Of a stretch of DNA of 35,793 bases, positions 16,810-26,429 are shown one piece after another. Position numbers and translations under genes: made by a program. Source of the DNA: a virus. Location: positions 1 to 35,793 of the IMG/VR virus record IMGVR_UViG_3300025770_000052. One strand, given 5' to 3'. A model generated the notes under the pieces. That model was not told the origin of the DNA. It searched no databases and worked only from the letters and a program-made list of their open reading frames with translations. Every line of letters starts with the position of its first letter. Within the stretch, counting starts at the first letter, position 1.

Positions 16810-19800
16810 TTAATCTCTTAGTTCTTTTATCATATTTAAATCATTGACATTCCAAGTAGACCGCGGGATGGTATCTTTGGTATATATTGTCATTATTGAT
16901 TCATGTCCAACATTCACTCTCTCATGACTATAATTAGTTATATCATTTATCTTATAGTTTAAAAAATCATTATCCTTAAACCACTGTGGTGTATTGTAAA
17001 ATTTCATACGTTCTATTGATTTATATGTCATACCAGATATCTTATTATATTTAGTATCCGTATCTTCTTCTGTTACAATCAATATTTTAGGCAATATATC
17101 TATCTCTGAATCTAATACCGCATGATAATTACGTTCATATAAAGATTCTATTATCTCTATAGTAGACGATGGCCAGATATGGTCACCATAATCAGTTATA
17201 CCTAAATTCTTATTGAAATAATGGTTGAATTCCTCAATTCTCATCATAGGAGTTATTATATTCTCTACAATAACTGGATATTTTTCTATATCAACTCCAT
17301 GTCGCAAAACCTTCATGACATCTTTTATTGTAGTCTCACCGTCATTATCAATATCCCACCTAGCAACTCCATTAACTTCTGACATCAAGAATTTTTTAAG
17401 TTTCTTAATTCTTGGTGGATTATGAACTATATCAGTTGCTATTTCAAGTGCAATATCGTGTACCAGTTCACTAATATCTACTGTATCATATTTATAATTA
17501 AATTGTTTTAAATTATAATAAGTCCACAACGTCTCATCTATAAATCTATCAGATATATCAACTATAGATTTAATAACATTTGTCTTATTGTATGTATATT
17601 GTCTAGGTGTCGTCCCATCTATGACACCACTAACTTTATAATTAGTATACGGTGACACTAACACTTCATCAACATTAGTATATCTATATTTCATGAGTTG
17701 TTTATACTCAGTACCAGATCTAAATCTGAACTTCGTCCTCTCTAGAGACTTAGTAGATACTCCTAACGTTGGTATTTGATGCAACCTCTTATTCAACCTT
17801 ATCACAAACTTATCATCCCTCGCATCACCACCATTTGCGACAGACCCTACCCAATTATTCGACGATGACTCCACATTGCCACGTGACCTACTATCCCACC
17901 GTATCTCTACAACATTCGGGTAATCTGATTTTATTTCATTAGTCGTATTATCATATGGACCCTCTCCATCCGGTATTTCTCCCATAGATATAACATAATC
18001 CACACCCAGAATAACATACCCCCCCATAAACTTCACAGAGAGAACTTGGAACCTGCCCCAATTATAACTGCTATCATAATATTTAAATACGTCTCGCCGT
18101 TTATAAATAACAAAATACGACCCGATAATGTTGTCATCTTCAAAATAAGACAACATGGATTTTTCAAACATGTCTTTGTTGTTGAGGCCGACGAAAGTGA
18201 TTGACGACCAAGGGTCACTATCAACAACTGGGGTTTGTCCAACGTCAGAAAGGTTAATATCTTTATACAACCCATACCTACCACCGCCAGAATCAACAGT
18301 TGACAACATGTTTATAACACCACCAACATGATCGGTTAATACTACACCACTATTATCATCAACGTGTACATGTGATGTGTCACTTTCTAAATATTGTGTA
18401 GTATCCTGAACCCCTGTCATTGGTTCATCACCAAATTGTAAATTATCATAATACATAATGTCGTGATGTGCTGCTCCCAATACATCATTAATATCAATTA
18501 ATTCATCTGACATTTCTAATAAATTAGTACTACTGTTAAGTGTTATGTTTCTAGTCCATTTCCCAGCAGCATCCATATTATCAACTGTCAATTCTACATT
18601 TTTAATAATTTCATATAATATGGCACTTGACGCTATTGTAATATCCTTTCTATCTACAACTTCCGTCTCCAAAACAAATTCACCAAACATCATCATTCCT
18701 GCAGGATGAAGTATTTGTTTAACAACATCACGCCATTTATCAATTACAACACCACACCTCAATACATAAGAATAATCTTGCCACAACAACCCATCATGAA
18801 TTTTATCATCTGCTGACGGATACCCTTTGCGATTACTAAAATATCCTTCTCTCACACATAACGGTCCTGTTTTAACATTTATAACCGCTTTACCATTACC
18901 AATCGTAGATAAGTCAAATGTTGGTGGAATGTCATATCCAATACCAAAATCAGTATATAATGAATGTTTAATACTTAAAACACTAACATTTTTCACAGAA
19001 CCGATACTACTACCAATAGTTTTAAATATAGCACCAGATCCAACTGACTGATAATCATCAGTCCAATACGAAACATATGCACTAGGTAACGATTGATATC
19101 CATATCCACCATAAATAACTTTAACTTTAGTTATAGCTCCCCTTGACTTATTATTAAATACTATCTTCATAGTATGCCAGTCAGGTAAGGTATATGCAAT
19201 CAACGACGTATTATTAACAAAATCACCATTAAAAGATCGTTTCCATAACGTCAATATATTATTATCAATTTCCCACTCATCATCTTCAAGAGTAACATTA
19301 GTCCTAATAGGATTCATATCCCAATATTTTATATTACTAACAGACCCACCAACACTATAATCTTCAAATCGTTTTCCAACCGATACCCTAAATGTGGCAT
19401 ATATACCATTACATAAATCAGTTACTGGTGGAATACCTGAAACAATAGAAGTACTGTTAGGTGCATTATCCCAATCTATATTACCACCAATAATAAAAGC
19501 ATCCTCTACATATGTTAACTCATAATTTGCAAAATATCTATCAAATTCTTGAATTAACAACATTGGTGAAATTATTAATTCATGTAAATATCGTAAATGT
19601 TTATAAGATACCCTATGTTTTAATAAATCAATTACATCTGATATAGACGTACTACCATCAAAATTAATATCACTTCTTTTATAAGTAGTATTGTTAAGTA
19701 TAACATCTTCTTGTAAAAAATTATATAAATCAACATCCTTCTGTGCAGAACCAACTAAAATGCCACCCAATTCATGGGATACTGCCTCTAAAGCTTCGCC

Positions 19801-22800
19801 CCACCCATATATCATATCATTATGATTTTTAGCAAATGGTGCAGAAGTTATAGCAAATGGAGTAAATGATTGTTCAAAGGTTGATGCTGTTGCAACCCCA
19901 TTAATATGCAAACTACATTTATTAGTATTCATATTAATGTAACAAGATAGATGCATCCAATCATCAGGTGAAACATTAACGTTAGCATAATCTATAACAG
20001 GAATGTCTGTGGCATTAAATATAATACTACCACCACTCGCATCATTTACTTCCAATCTAAACCACAACCCACCAATATCAGTAGTATTCGCAGCACATTC
20101 TTGCCATAATACTATCTTATTTGTATGTGGTGTATCAAAAAGAGAACATAATGAAAATAAAGTACATTGTGTTGGGTAATAATTATTCGTAGACCCCGCG
20201 ATATATATTTTAGTAGGTTTATACCAAAAGTCTATAGTAAAATCGTCAGGATAAAGATCAGCTGGGGAATTATTACATTTAGATAATGACTCTCCAAGTC
20301 CTTTGACATACAAATATCCATTTTCAAAAGATAAAGTAGTCTGATCACCAAACACATGAGAATCTAATCCGGTTGGATTTATATATGAACCACTATTATT
20401 AGAAATACATTCATTTTTATTTAAAGTATATTCTTGAGAAAATGACGTACCATTGGGGTCTTCAATATGACATAACCCATCACGATTACCATGATTTGTC
20501 ACATATGATCCAACCTTTTGCAAATCAAACATATTCATATGATTAGAATATGCAACACCAGAATCTTCATTAAAATCTAATAACAATAAGTTGGAATTAT
20601 AATGTATGTCTATATTAGTAATAACAATAGACGTATAGTATGAATAGGATATATCCCACACAGGACTACCAGATATATCGGATATATCAAATTGAGCAAA
20701 TCTACCAGCTGCAAGTGATGGGTCTTGTATCCACTCCCCAGAATATTCAGTAACAGGTGAGAAACATTTTTCTATTTTAGCTATAGCACCAGACCCGAAT
20801 GTTCCATCTTCTATAAATGATATCAATTCCCCCTCTATGTAACCATCCCCACCTTCTACAACCTCCACCCCACTAACGTTACCGTTACTTATATCACTAA
20901 TATAACTACTAAATCCCTGCCCACTTCCACTGTCAGATATATATATATCCAATAATCTATTCATGGGGTAATCCGATCCACCGTTAAGTATGTCAACACC
21001 AATAGCACATTCGTAAAGTTGTTCAATGTGAGTTTGTAACTTTTCATCACCACCTAAAGAATATACCATAACTGTTTCTTTAGTAAGAAACTCTCCATGT
21101 TGTATATTAGATAAGAAATACTCAATGGCATATAATCCGTTTATATTATGTGTTACATATCTATCAACGGTTGCCGTAGTACCACTAACTACACCTACAA
21201 CATCAACTGGATTATAATTCACATTATTATAGTTAGTCATAACCCCATCGGCATCCCTATAAGGAACACAACGTATACTTGTATCAGACACCCATATATT
21301 ATTACTTGGTTTAAATAAATGATTTTTGGGATAGAAAAAATTCACATCTTTATTATAAAATGCATGAAATATAAATTCGTATGATTTCTCTGAACCTTTA
21401 TTTCTATAAAACTCTTTCATAAACTTAAGAAATTGTTTCTTATTACTATACCTAGCCTTCACCGGCATTGTAGTCTCATCAGTGGAAGCCGACTCTTCAC
21501 TAAAATATTCTCTATTAACTGTATACTCGACTTTAAATACTACTTGTGACTTAAGAGTAACAATATCATTTCCATTTAAAAACCTGAGAGTATTGCCATC
21601 TACTATATAATTACTATCGTCTAAAACTTGATAATCGGTACTACCATGATATTGAAGAATTTTAATCGTTAAACTGATAAAAGAATATAAGGAATTCTCA
21701 ACCTTAATACGTAGAGTTACGGAATTATTTAATTTAGTTCTAACCTCATCTGGTATAAATAAACGTGGACCATTCAACTCATTTGTAGTAAAATTCAACC
21801 ATGTAGAACCATTATCAAATGAAGCATATACAACACACGTTCCACCACCACTACCAATTATACTGTCTGGTTGAATTTTAAAAACATTACCATAACTTAT
21901 AACTATTCCAGTATCATACTCAAAATCACTTTGGGGTGAACCAGGGTTCGTATGTGATATTACTACAGTTCCTGTCAAATATCCAGAAAGAAAATTAATC
22001 TTAGCAGGAGTCTCGTTAGTATAACCAGTACCACCATATCCTATACTATAACCATTAACCCCACCATCTACTACCGTCATTATTACTTGTCCGTTATTAT
22101 CCCCACCATTAACGTCCACATAATATACCCCATCGGTTAAAAAATAACCATTATATCCATCGGTAAAAATAGTATCAATTGATCCACTTAGATTATATGT
22201 GAAATATGATTTTGGTGCTATAGCATACTCAGTATGCATACCATATCCAGCCTCATCTTGATTATTAAAAAAATCTACATCAGTCATTTTAATATCAGTA
22301 TACCCATCACCACCATTAACTTTATTAACTGATGTTATATATGAGTTCTCTACTTTAATTGATAAAACACCACCCTTATTATCAACATTAACATAAAATA
22401 TACCATCTGTCCATCCACTAGATTCTCCATCATATATAACATCAGATATCCTACCTTTTTGTAATATTAAACTCTTACTATCGTCTGATGGATCAACTAT
22501 CGTTGTTTCTTCGATTTTAAAGATAAATTCTGGCAACTCTATAACTTTATAATTAGGATTAAATGACAACGATTTAAGTATATCATCACGATCCATCGTT
22601 ATTCTATTGTTATACTCAGATATTTCACTATATGTACTTGATGTATCTGAAATTTGATTACTTAATACACCAACATCTATAAAATCATAACTATTAACAT
22701 ACACCTTAATAAGTTTAACTTTAACTTTAACATCTAAGTCCTCATAATATGATGGTTCATAATATGATAAATCATATATTGACACCACACCATTTGATAT

Positions 22801-23157
22801 GAAATTGTCTGACTCATATGTTATTTTATTAAATGTTCGATTAGATGAAGATGATATATTCTTTGGAGACACTTCATCTCTAAATCGTTGTAAAGATACT
22901 ACATCGGGTATTGTTGATGCCAATTCAGATTTAAATTGATCGATAAATATATCTATAGTATAATCTATATCTGAAAATTCAGTAATACGTGATAACAAGT
23001 CAATTTGTCCATATTCACGTTCCATCCACTCATAATACAATTCTAGGAATTGTATAAAATTATCATATTCACCTTCATCATTATCTACCGACATCCACAT
23101 CGGTAACTGTGTTCTAATACCCTCCGATATATGATTTATAAAGTTCATTTTTTTCAT
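16810..23157 (-). CDS. 7: Giant baseplate wedge protein gp7 with LamG and dockerin-like insertions (2115 aa)
   Basis: Placed between gp6 and gp8. The N-terminus (LPMWMSVDNDEGEYDNFIQF, ELYYEWMER) and the KGSEKSYEFIFHAFY...FYPKNHLFK region (~585-625) are typical of gp7 from marine T4-like phages. GG.GY/GSGA beta-repeat segments follow (~240-380, ~735-790, ~1330-1400), and a conserved end-type block SYVLRCGVVIDKWRDVV...HPAGMMMFGE reaches ~1495. T4 gp7 is 1032 aa, so this is about twice as long. Two additions are visible: a LamG-like lectin domain (~945-1110) joined to a dockerin-like module (~1145-1205), and a C-terminal extension (~1500-2115) ending in a second copy of that module (~1920-1980). 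The ATG at 23157 overlaps the gp6 stop (ATGA); another ATG lies three codons in. Gp7 organises each wedge and contacts gp10, gp8, gp6 and gp53 in T4. Confidence 0.82.
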   Translation of the reverse strand: MKKMNFINHISEGIRTQLPMWMSVDNDEGEYDNFIQFLELYYEWMEREYGQIDLLSRITEFSDIDYTIDIFIDQFKSELASTIPDVVSLQRFRDEVSPKNISSSSNRTFNKITYESDNFISNGVVSIYDLSYYEPSYYEDLDVKVKVKLIKVYVNSYDFIDVGVLSNQISDTSSTYSEISEYNNRITMDRDDILKSLSFNPNYKVIELPEFIFKIEETTIVDPSDDSKSLILQKGRISDVIYDGESSGWTDGIFYVNVDNKGGVLSIKVENSYITSVNKVNGGDGYTDIKMTDVDFFNNQDEAGYGMHTEYAIAPKSYFTYNLSGSIDTIFTDGYNGYFLTDGVYYVDVNGGDNNGQVIMTVVDGGVNGYSIGYGGTGYTNETPAKINFLSGYLTGTVVISHTNPGSPQSDFEYDTGIVISYGNVFKIQPDSIIGSGGGTCVVYASFDNGSTWLNFTTNELNGPRLFIPDEVRTKLNNSVTLRIKVENSLYSFISLTIKILQYHGSTDYQVLDDSNYIVDGNTLRFLNGNDIVTLKSQVVFKVEYTVNREYFSEESASTDETTMPVKARYSNKKQFLKFMKEFYRNKGSEKSYEFIFHAFYNKDVNFFYPKNHLFKPSNNIWVSDTSIRCVPYRDADGVMTNYNNVNYNPVDVVGVVSGTTATVDRYVTHNINGLYAIEYFLSNIQHGEFLTKETVMVYSLGGDEKLQTHIEQLYECAIGVDILNGGSDYPMNRLLDIYISDSGSGQGFSSYISDISNGNVSGVEVVEGGDGYIEGELISFIEDGTFGSGAIAKIEKCFSPVTEYSGEWIQDPSLAAGRFAQFDISDISGSPVWDISYSYYTSIVITNIDIHYNSNLLLLDFNEDSGVAYSNHMNMFDLQKVGSYVTNHGNRDGLCHIEDPNGTSFSQEYTLNKNECISNNSGSYINPTGLDSHVFGDQTTLSFENGYLYVKGLGESLSKCNNSPADLYPDDFTIDFWYKPTKIYIAGSTNNYYPTQCTLFSLCSLFDTPHTNKIVLWQECAANTTDIGGLWFRLEVNDASGGSIIFNATDIPVIDYANVNVSPDDWMHLSCYINMNTNKCSLHINGVATASTFEQSFTPFAITSAPFAKNHNDMIYGWGEALEAVSHELGGILVGSAQKDVDLYNFLQEDVILNNTTYKRSDINFDGSTSISDVIDLLKHRVSYKHLRYLHELIISPMLLIQEFDRYFANYELTYVEDAFIIGGNIDWDNAPNSTSIVSGIPPVTDLCNGIYATFRVSVGKRFEDYSVGGSVSNIKYWDMNPIRTNVTLEDDEWEIDNNILTLWKRSFNGDFVNNTSLIAYTLPDWHTMKIVFNNKSRGAITKVKVIYGGYGYQSLPSAYVSYWTDDYQSVGSGAIFKTIGSSIGSVKNVSVLSIKHSLYTDFGIGYDIPPTFDLSTIGNGKAVINVKTGPLCVREGYFSNRKGYPSADDKIHDGLLWQDYSYVLRCGVVIDKWRDVVKQILHPAGMMMFGEFVLETEVVDRKDITIASSAILYEIIKNVELTVDNMDAAGKWTRNITLNSSTNLLEMSDELIDINDVLGAAHHDIMYYDNLQFGDEPMTGVQDTTQYLESDTSHVHVDDNSGVVLTDHVGGVINMLSTVDSGGGRYGLYKDINLSDVGQTPVVDSDPWSSITFVGLNNKDMFEKSMLSYFEDDNIIGSYFVIYKRRDVFKYYDSSYNWGRFQVLSVKFMGGYVILGVDYVISMGEIPDGEGPYDNTTNEIKSDYPNVVEIRWDSRSRGNVESSSNNWVGSVANGGDARDDKFVIRLNKRLHQIPTLGVSTKSLERTKFRFRSGTEYKQLMKYRYTNVDEVLVSPYTNYKVSGVIDGTTPRQYTYNKTNVIKSIVDISDRFIDETLWTYYNLKQFNYKYDTVDISELVHDIALEIATDIVHNPPRIKKLKKFLMSEVNGVARWDIDNDGETTIKDVMKVLRHGVDIEKYPVIVENIITPMMRIEEFNHYFNKNLGITDYGDHIWPSSTIEIIESLYERNYHAVLDSEIDILPKILIVTEEDTDTKYNKISGMTYKSIERMKFYNTPQWFKDNDFLNYKINDITNYSHERVNVGHESIMTIYTKDTIPRSTWNVNDLNMIKELRD
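17210..17400 (-). repeat. Dockerin-like EF-hand module, copy 2 (within gp7)
   Basis: Residues about 1920-1980 of gp7. The loop DIDNDGETTIKD occupies 1935-1946, with D1935, D1937, D1939, G1940 and D1946 at EF-hand positions 1, 3, 5, 6 and 12, followed by VMKVLRHGV. It then continues with VENIITPMMRIEEFNHYF, matching copy 1 (LHELIISPMLLIQEFDRYF) in spacing and most hydrophobic positions. Both copies are preceded by a short FL..(D/E)V segment. This shows an internal duplication of the module. Confidence 0.6.
19530..19725 (-). repeat. Dockerin-like EF-hand module, copy 1 (within gp7)
   Basis: Residues about 1145-1205 of gp7. The loop DINFDGSTSISD occupies 1163-1174, with D1163, N1165, D1167, G1168 and D1174 at EF-hand positions 1, 3, 5, 6 and 12, followed by a VIDLLKHRV helix as in dockerin type I. 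A second helix region (LHELIISPMLLIQEFDRYF) follows. The same order of elements recurs about 770 residues later. Ca2+ binding is inferred from the ligand spacing. Confidence 0.6.
19800..20325 (-). other. LamG/concanavalin-A-like domain within gp7
   Basis: Residues about 945-1110 of gp7 follow the laminin-G/pentraxin-like pattern: LSFENGYLYVKG, then DDFTIDFWYKP (D971 onward), then LWFRLEVN, then DDWMHLSCYINMNTNKCSLH with W1067, and HINGVATAS. The pattern FTI(D/E)FW...W.H....(R/N)......(L/V)..NG is characteristic of LamG_3-type folds, which bind carbohydrate or other ligands with Ca2+ in many proteins. It lies directly before the first dockerin-like module. Limits are approximate. A jelly-roll carbohydrate-binding module of another family is an alternative. 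Confidence 0.6.
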
Positions 23158-25085
23158 AATATCTTAACAGAATGTACACTGTTATCTAACGTATATATCT
23201 CATTAGACTTTGCTCTAACATTCAATGTAATCACATCAATATATAATATTTGATTTTCCCTTGCATAAATATCAGGTGATTCTAATACACAAGTAATAGT
23301 TATATCAGTTGCATCTTCTTCTTTCTGTAATATAATATCTCGGATAGTTACTATACCAGTATCATAATCAATATCAGATATCACAAATGGATTATCATAC
23401 CTATTCCCCTCACCATCATGAGTATATGCCACTAACTTACCCACCTTATCATCTGAAAATAAATATTCCCTATCGTCACCGATCAACTTAAATTTAGTAG
23501 ATGTTATAGTACCACGTTTAATCCTATTAGAAAACTTAGATACATAACTAATTTTAGATTCATGAATTTCATGTGAAATTGATACAGACACAGTTGTGAC
23601 ATTATTGGATATTGAATGATGAGTGTCATCTATAATAGATAGAAACCTAGAATATCTAAAGTAGTCTCCGAAACTATTCAACACATCATTTGAGTATTCC
23701 ATTATATTAGTACTAACCATTTCCACTATATCAGGTTCCGATAGTAGGGTAGATTGTGTATTATATTTAACTAATGTATTGATATTAATTTTAATATATG
23801 TCGGACTCATTAACATAGGCACTATGCCAATTACTGAATGATTCCTCTTTAATTTAAATTCTATATTATCACGTTCATGGTCTGATAGGTATAAAGAATT
23901 CTTTGGTTTTATTGATACTAAAACCTTACCATACATGGGTGGTACATTTTCTTCACCACCCCAAACATTAATAGAATCTATATTTGGATATATTTGTCGT
24001 AATATTTCTCTATAATCCTCAGCAGTAACTGCACGCCGTTGTGTAGAAAACTCTCTGGGAGCTGAATGTTTAATAGTCTTTATATCATCCTTATCATACC
24101 CACCCCAAGTCTTACCAACTACTGATGCTGAAATGGATGGAGCAGGAACGTGTGGTGGTGGTGTAACCCAATTCATATCACCAGATTTATTATTGGCGAT
24201 ACTACCCAAACAGTTAATATATTTAACATTTGCAATAGACCCAGTTGGTATATATTTACCTAATATACCATCACCGAAATATATTTCATACTGTTCATTA
24301 TATGACTCCTGTAAAAAATAAACCTTGGACTCAGAATCCAATTTCATATTATCATCTTCCAATGTATATATATTTGACTCAATTGAGGTTTCATTCGGTC
24401 TAACCGTAACTACCATACTTGTCGTGTCAATGTCTTGATTAGATATAAGATGATGTTGATTAATATCTTCATTATTAATAATAAAAACTTCTTCTACCTG
24501 ATTACCCTGAACCAATACCATATTATCTAATCTATATACATAATAATCATGTGGTGCCTCATACAGTATATCAATATCCTTCTTAGCATATTGTACATAC
24601 TTAGGAGTATAATAATGAATATTACCCTTTCCCGTATTAGAATTTAAAGTAAATACATCACCAGTACTAATTGGGAATTTATTATTAATAATCTTCTTGA
24701 CATTGCCATTAATATCTAGAACCTCATCAGAAATAAACATACTATCTGTAGTTAAATCATCTATCACCGATGCCTTTACTTTAAAAACTAAATCAACAAT
24801 AGCAGTTGCACTCTTATTCGATTTCGGCATATATCCAAGTAATTTACTTTTAGATACTACATTCTCTCTAAGTTTAGCAGTATCTAAAAACATTTCATTA
24901 GCTACCATGTTTAAATAAAATGCCTGGTGATGGGTATTATATGCCAACAAATCTATTAACGTATTTAACCCAGACCCCTCAAAATCATATGAGTTAAATG
25001 TTTGATCCGGATGACTCTTCATATAATTAATTATACTTGATTTTATATTATCAAAGTCTAATTCTGTAAGTTTTATATTTGACAT
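23154..25085 (-). CDS. 6: Baseplate wedge subunit gp6
   Basis: A 643-aa protein, close to T4 gp6 (660 aa), in the conserved order gp25-gp6-gp7. The N-terminus carries the gp6 signature: SGLNTLIDLLAYNTHHQAFY followed by NMVANEMFLDTAKLRENV and LLGYMPKS (about 35-92). The centre has the J-like segment APREFSTQRRAVTAEDYREI, then IYPNIDSINVWGGEE (about 340-378). Gp6 forms the continuous dodecameric ring around the baseplate hub and undergoes the hexagon-to-star change in T4. The stop codon overlaps the gp7 start. Only a weak Shine-Dalgarno is seen before the ATG at 25085. Confidence 0.92.
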   Translation of the reverse strand: MSNIKLTELDFDNIKSSIINYMKSHPDQTFNSYDFEGSGLNTLIDLLAYNTHHQAFYLNMVANEMFLDTAKLRENVVSKSKLLGYMPKSNKSATAIVDLVFKVKASVIDDLTTDSMFISDEVLDINGNVKKIINNKFPISTGDVFTLNSNTGKGNIHYYTPKYVQYAKKDIDILYEAPHDYYVYRLDNMVLVQGNQVEEVFIINNEDINQHHLISNQDIDTTSMVVTVRPNETSIESNIYTLEDDNMKLDSESKVYFLQESYNEQYEIYFGDGILGKYIPTGSIANVKYINCLGSIANNKSGDMNWVTPPPHVPAPSISASVVGKTWGGYDKDDIKTIKHSAPREFSTQRRAVTAEDYREILRQIYPNIDSINVWGGEENVPPMYGKVLVSIKPKNSLYLSDHERDNIEFKLKRNHSVIGIVPMLMSPTYIKININTLVKYNTQSTLLSEPDIVEMVSTNIMEYSNDVLNSFGDYFRYSRFLSIIDDTHHSISNNVTTVSVSISHEIHESKISYVSKFSNRIKRGTITSTKFKLIGDDREYLFSDDKVGKLVAYTHDGEGNRYDNPFVISDIDYDTGIVTIRDIILQKEEDATDITITCVLESPDIYARENQILYIDVITLNVRAKSNEIYTLDNSVHSVKIL

Positions 25086-25090
25086 AATGG

Positions 25091-25561
25091 TTACTTTATT
25101 CTCTCTATTGGAAATGTAAAACGTATTACGTGATCGGATGTCGGGATGACATATTCTATTGTAATATTTATAATATGTTTATTATTCTGAAACTTCCCCT
25201 CAGCAAACGATACATCAACAATATCCACACGTCTTTCATATCGTGATACTAATTCACGTATAATGTCAGATAAATGAGACATTAAAGAAATATCATCTAT
25301 ATTCTCAAATAATTGACTATACACATTACCACCGAAATTGATATCAAATGGTCTTTCATATATATTGGTTAATAATATATTCCTTAATGATTGATTTATT
25401 GATGAATATGAAGTCATATGGGTTATGTCATTATTAGATATACCCTTTTCATTTAAATCAATTTCCCAATCAGTCTGTCCGTTATTCATAACAGATTCCC
25501 ACTTTCTAAATTTCAAATCAATATCATAGTATTGGAATTTTTTCTCATATCGTTTATTCAT
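25091..25561 (-). CDS. 25: Baseplate wedge subunit gp25
   Basis: A 156-aa protein (T4 gp25 is 132 aa) with the GPW/gp25 fold signature: a SINQSLRNILLTNIYERPFD segment with the conserved R (of ER) followed by FGGNV and LFE, then helical DISLMSHLSDIIRELVSRYE and the beta strands EGKF...ITIEYVIPTSDHVIRFTFPI. Gp25 is a sheath-initiator-like baseplate core protein that ties gp6 to the first sheath ring. It sits 5 bases before gp6 and 16 bases after gp5. Confidence 0.92.
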   Translation of the reverse strand: MNKRYEKKFQYYDIDLKFRKWESVMNNGQTDWEIDLNEKGISNNDITHMTSYSSINQSLRNILLTNIYERPFDINFGGNVYSQLFENIDDISLMSHLSDIIRELVSRYERRVDIVDVSFAEGKFQNNKHIINITIEYVIPTSDHVIRFTFPIERIK

Positions 25562-25577
25562 ATAATTAACTACTTTA

Positions 25578-26429
25578 CTAGTTTAAATTGATTTTCGGTG
25601 CAGTTTTTTTCATATTCCCACCGCTGTTAGTTGTATGTGACCCACCAACCTTTGCATCCCACGATCCGTTTACTTTTATTTTAACAGAACCGTTAACATA
25701 TATATTGAGATTACCAGAGACATGTAAATTCTTATCTCCATATACTATTTCATAGTCATTACCAACTATTTTAGTTACTCTATCACCATTAGGATGATAT
25801 TCTTCAAAAGAACCACTCTTATGATAAGTATGAATCCTTTCAGCACCAGGAGTATCATCAAATTCTTGATGGTGTCCTGAGTCAGTGCTTAATACTTTAT
25901 TATCAGGATAGGTAGGAGCATATTTAGTTGGTGGCTCTGAAAATAAAGAATTATTAATAACTGATGATTTTTTATTTGTTACTATAGTATCGTCAACTAC
26001 ACTTCTAGCTAATCTATTAACATCGGATTCATTAAGAACACTATTGTATTGTGACGTTTCTTCTTTATATGGATATACTTCTGTTGGATCACCATAATCC
26101 AATTCATCCTCATCTGGACCAGACGGTATTCCAGGAATAGTACCCATCATTATTGGGTCTTGGGCACTCTCACCATCTCTGAAAAATCCAACAACCCACG
26201 AACCCAACATAATACCGGTTGGAGATATACCAATACCACCAATTGATGCCGATGTTATTGGCATCATAGGACTCGCCCACGGTAACTTGTCAGTTGGCAA
26301 CATAGAACGATTGTTATCATGTAATCCAATAACACGTACACGACACCTACCAATCATTAATGGATCATCGGTATCTTCAACAATACCATGAAACCATATG
26401 AAATTATTCATACCCATATAAGAATTCAT
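25578..26429 (-). CDS. 5: Baseplate hub / central spike protein gp5, no lysozyme domain
   Basis: The N-terminal OB domain (about 1-105) closely follows T4 gp5: WFHGIVEDTDDPLMIGRCRV, RVIGLH, TDKLPWASPMMPITSA and IGGIG..PTG. A linker rich in Asp/Glu/Pro follows. The stretch SGHHQEFDDTPGAERIHTYH and then SGSFEEYHPNGDRV leads into a C-terminal triple-beta-helix needle with V.G...(I/V)(Y/K)VNGS repeats (about 215-283). T4 gp5 is 575 aa with a lysozyme domain between OB and needle; here there is no room for one (283 aa total) and no lysozyme motif. The ATG at 26429 overlaps the gp27-like stop as TAATG. Gp5 trimerises on gp27 to form the membrane-puncturing hub spike. Confidence 0.9.
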   Translation of the reverse strand: MNSYMGMNNFIWFHGIVEDTDDPLMIGRCRVRVIGLHDNNRSMLPTDKLPWASPMMPITSASIGGIGISPTGIMLGSWVVGFFRDGESAQDPIMMGTIPGIPSGPDEDELDYGDPTEVYPYKEETSQYNSVLNESDVNRLARSVVDDTIVTNKKSSVINNSLFSEPPTKYAPTYPDNKVLSTDSGHHQEFDDTPGAERIHTYHKSGSFEEYHPNGDRVTKIVGNDYEIVYGDKNLHVSGNLNIYVNGSVKIKVNGSWDAKVGGSHTTNSGGNMKKTAPKINLN

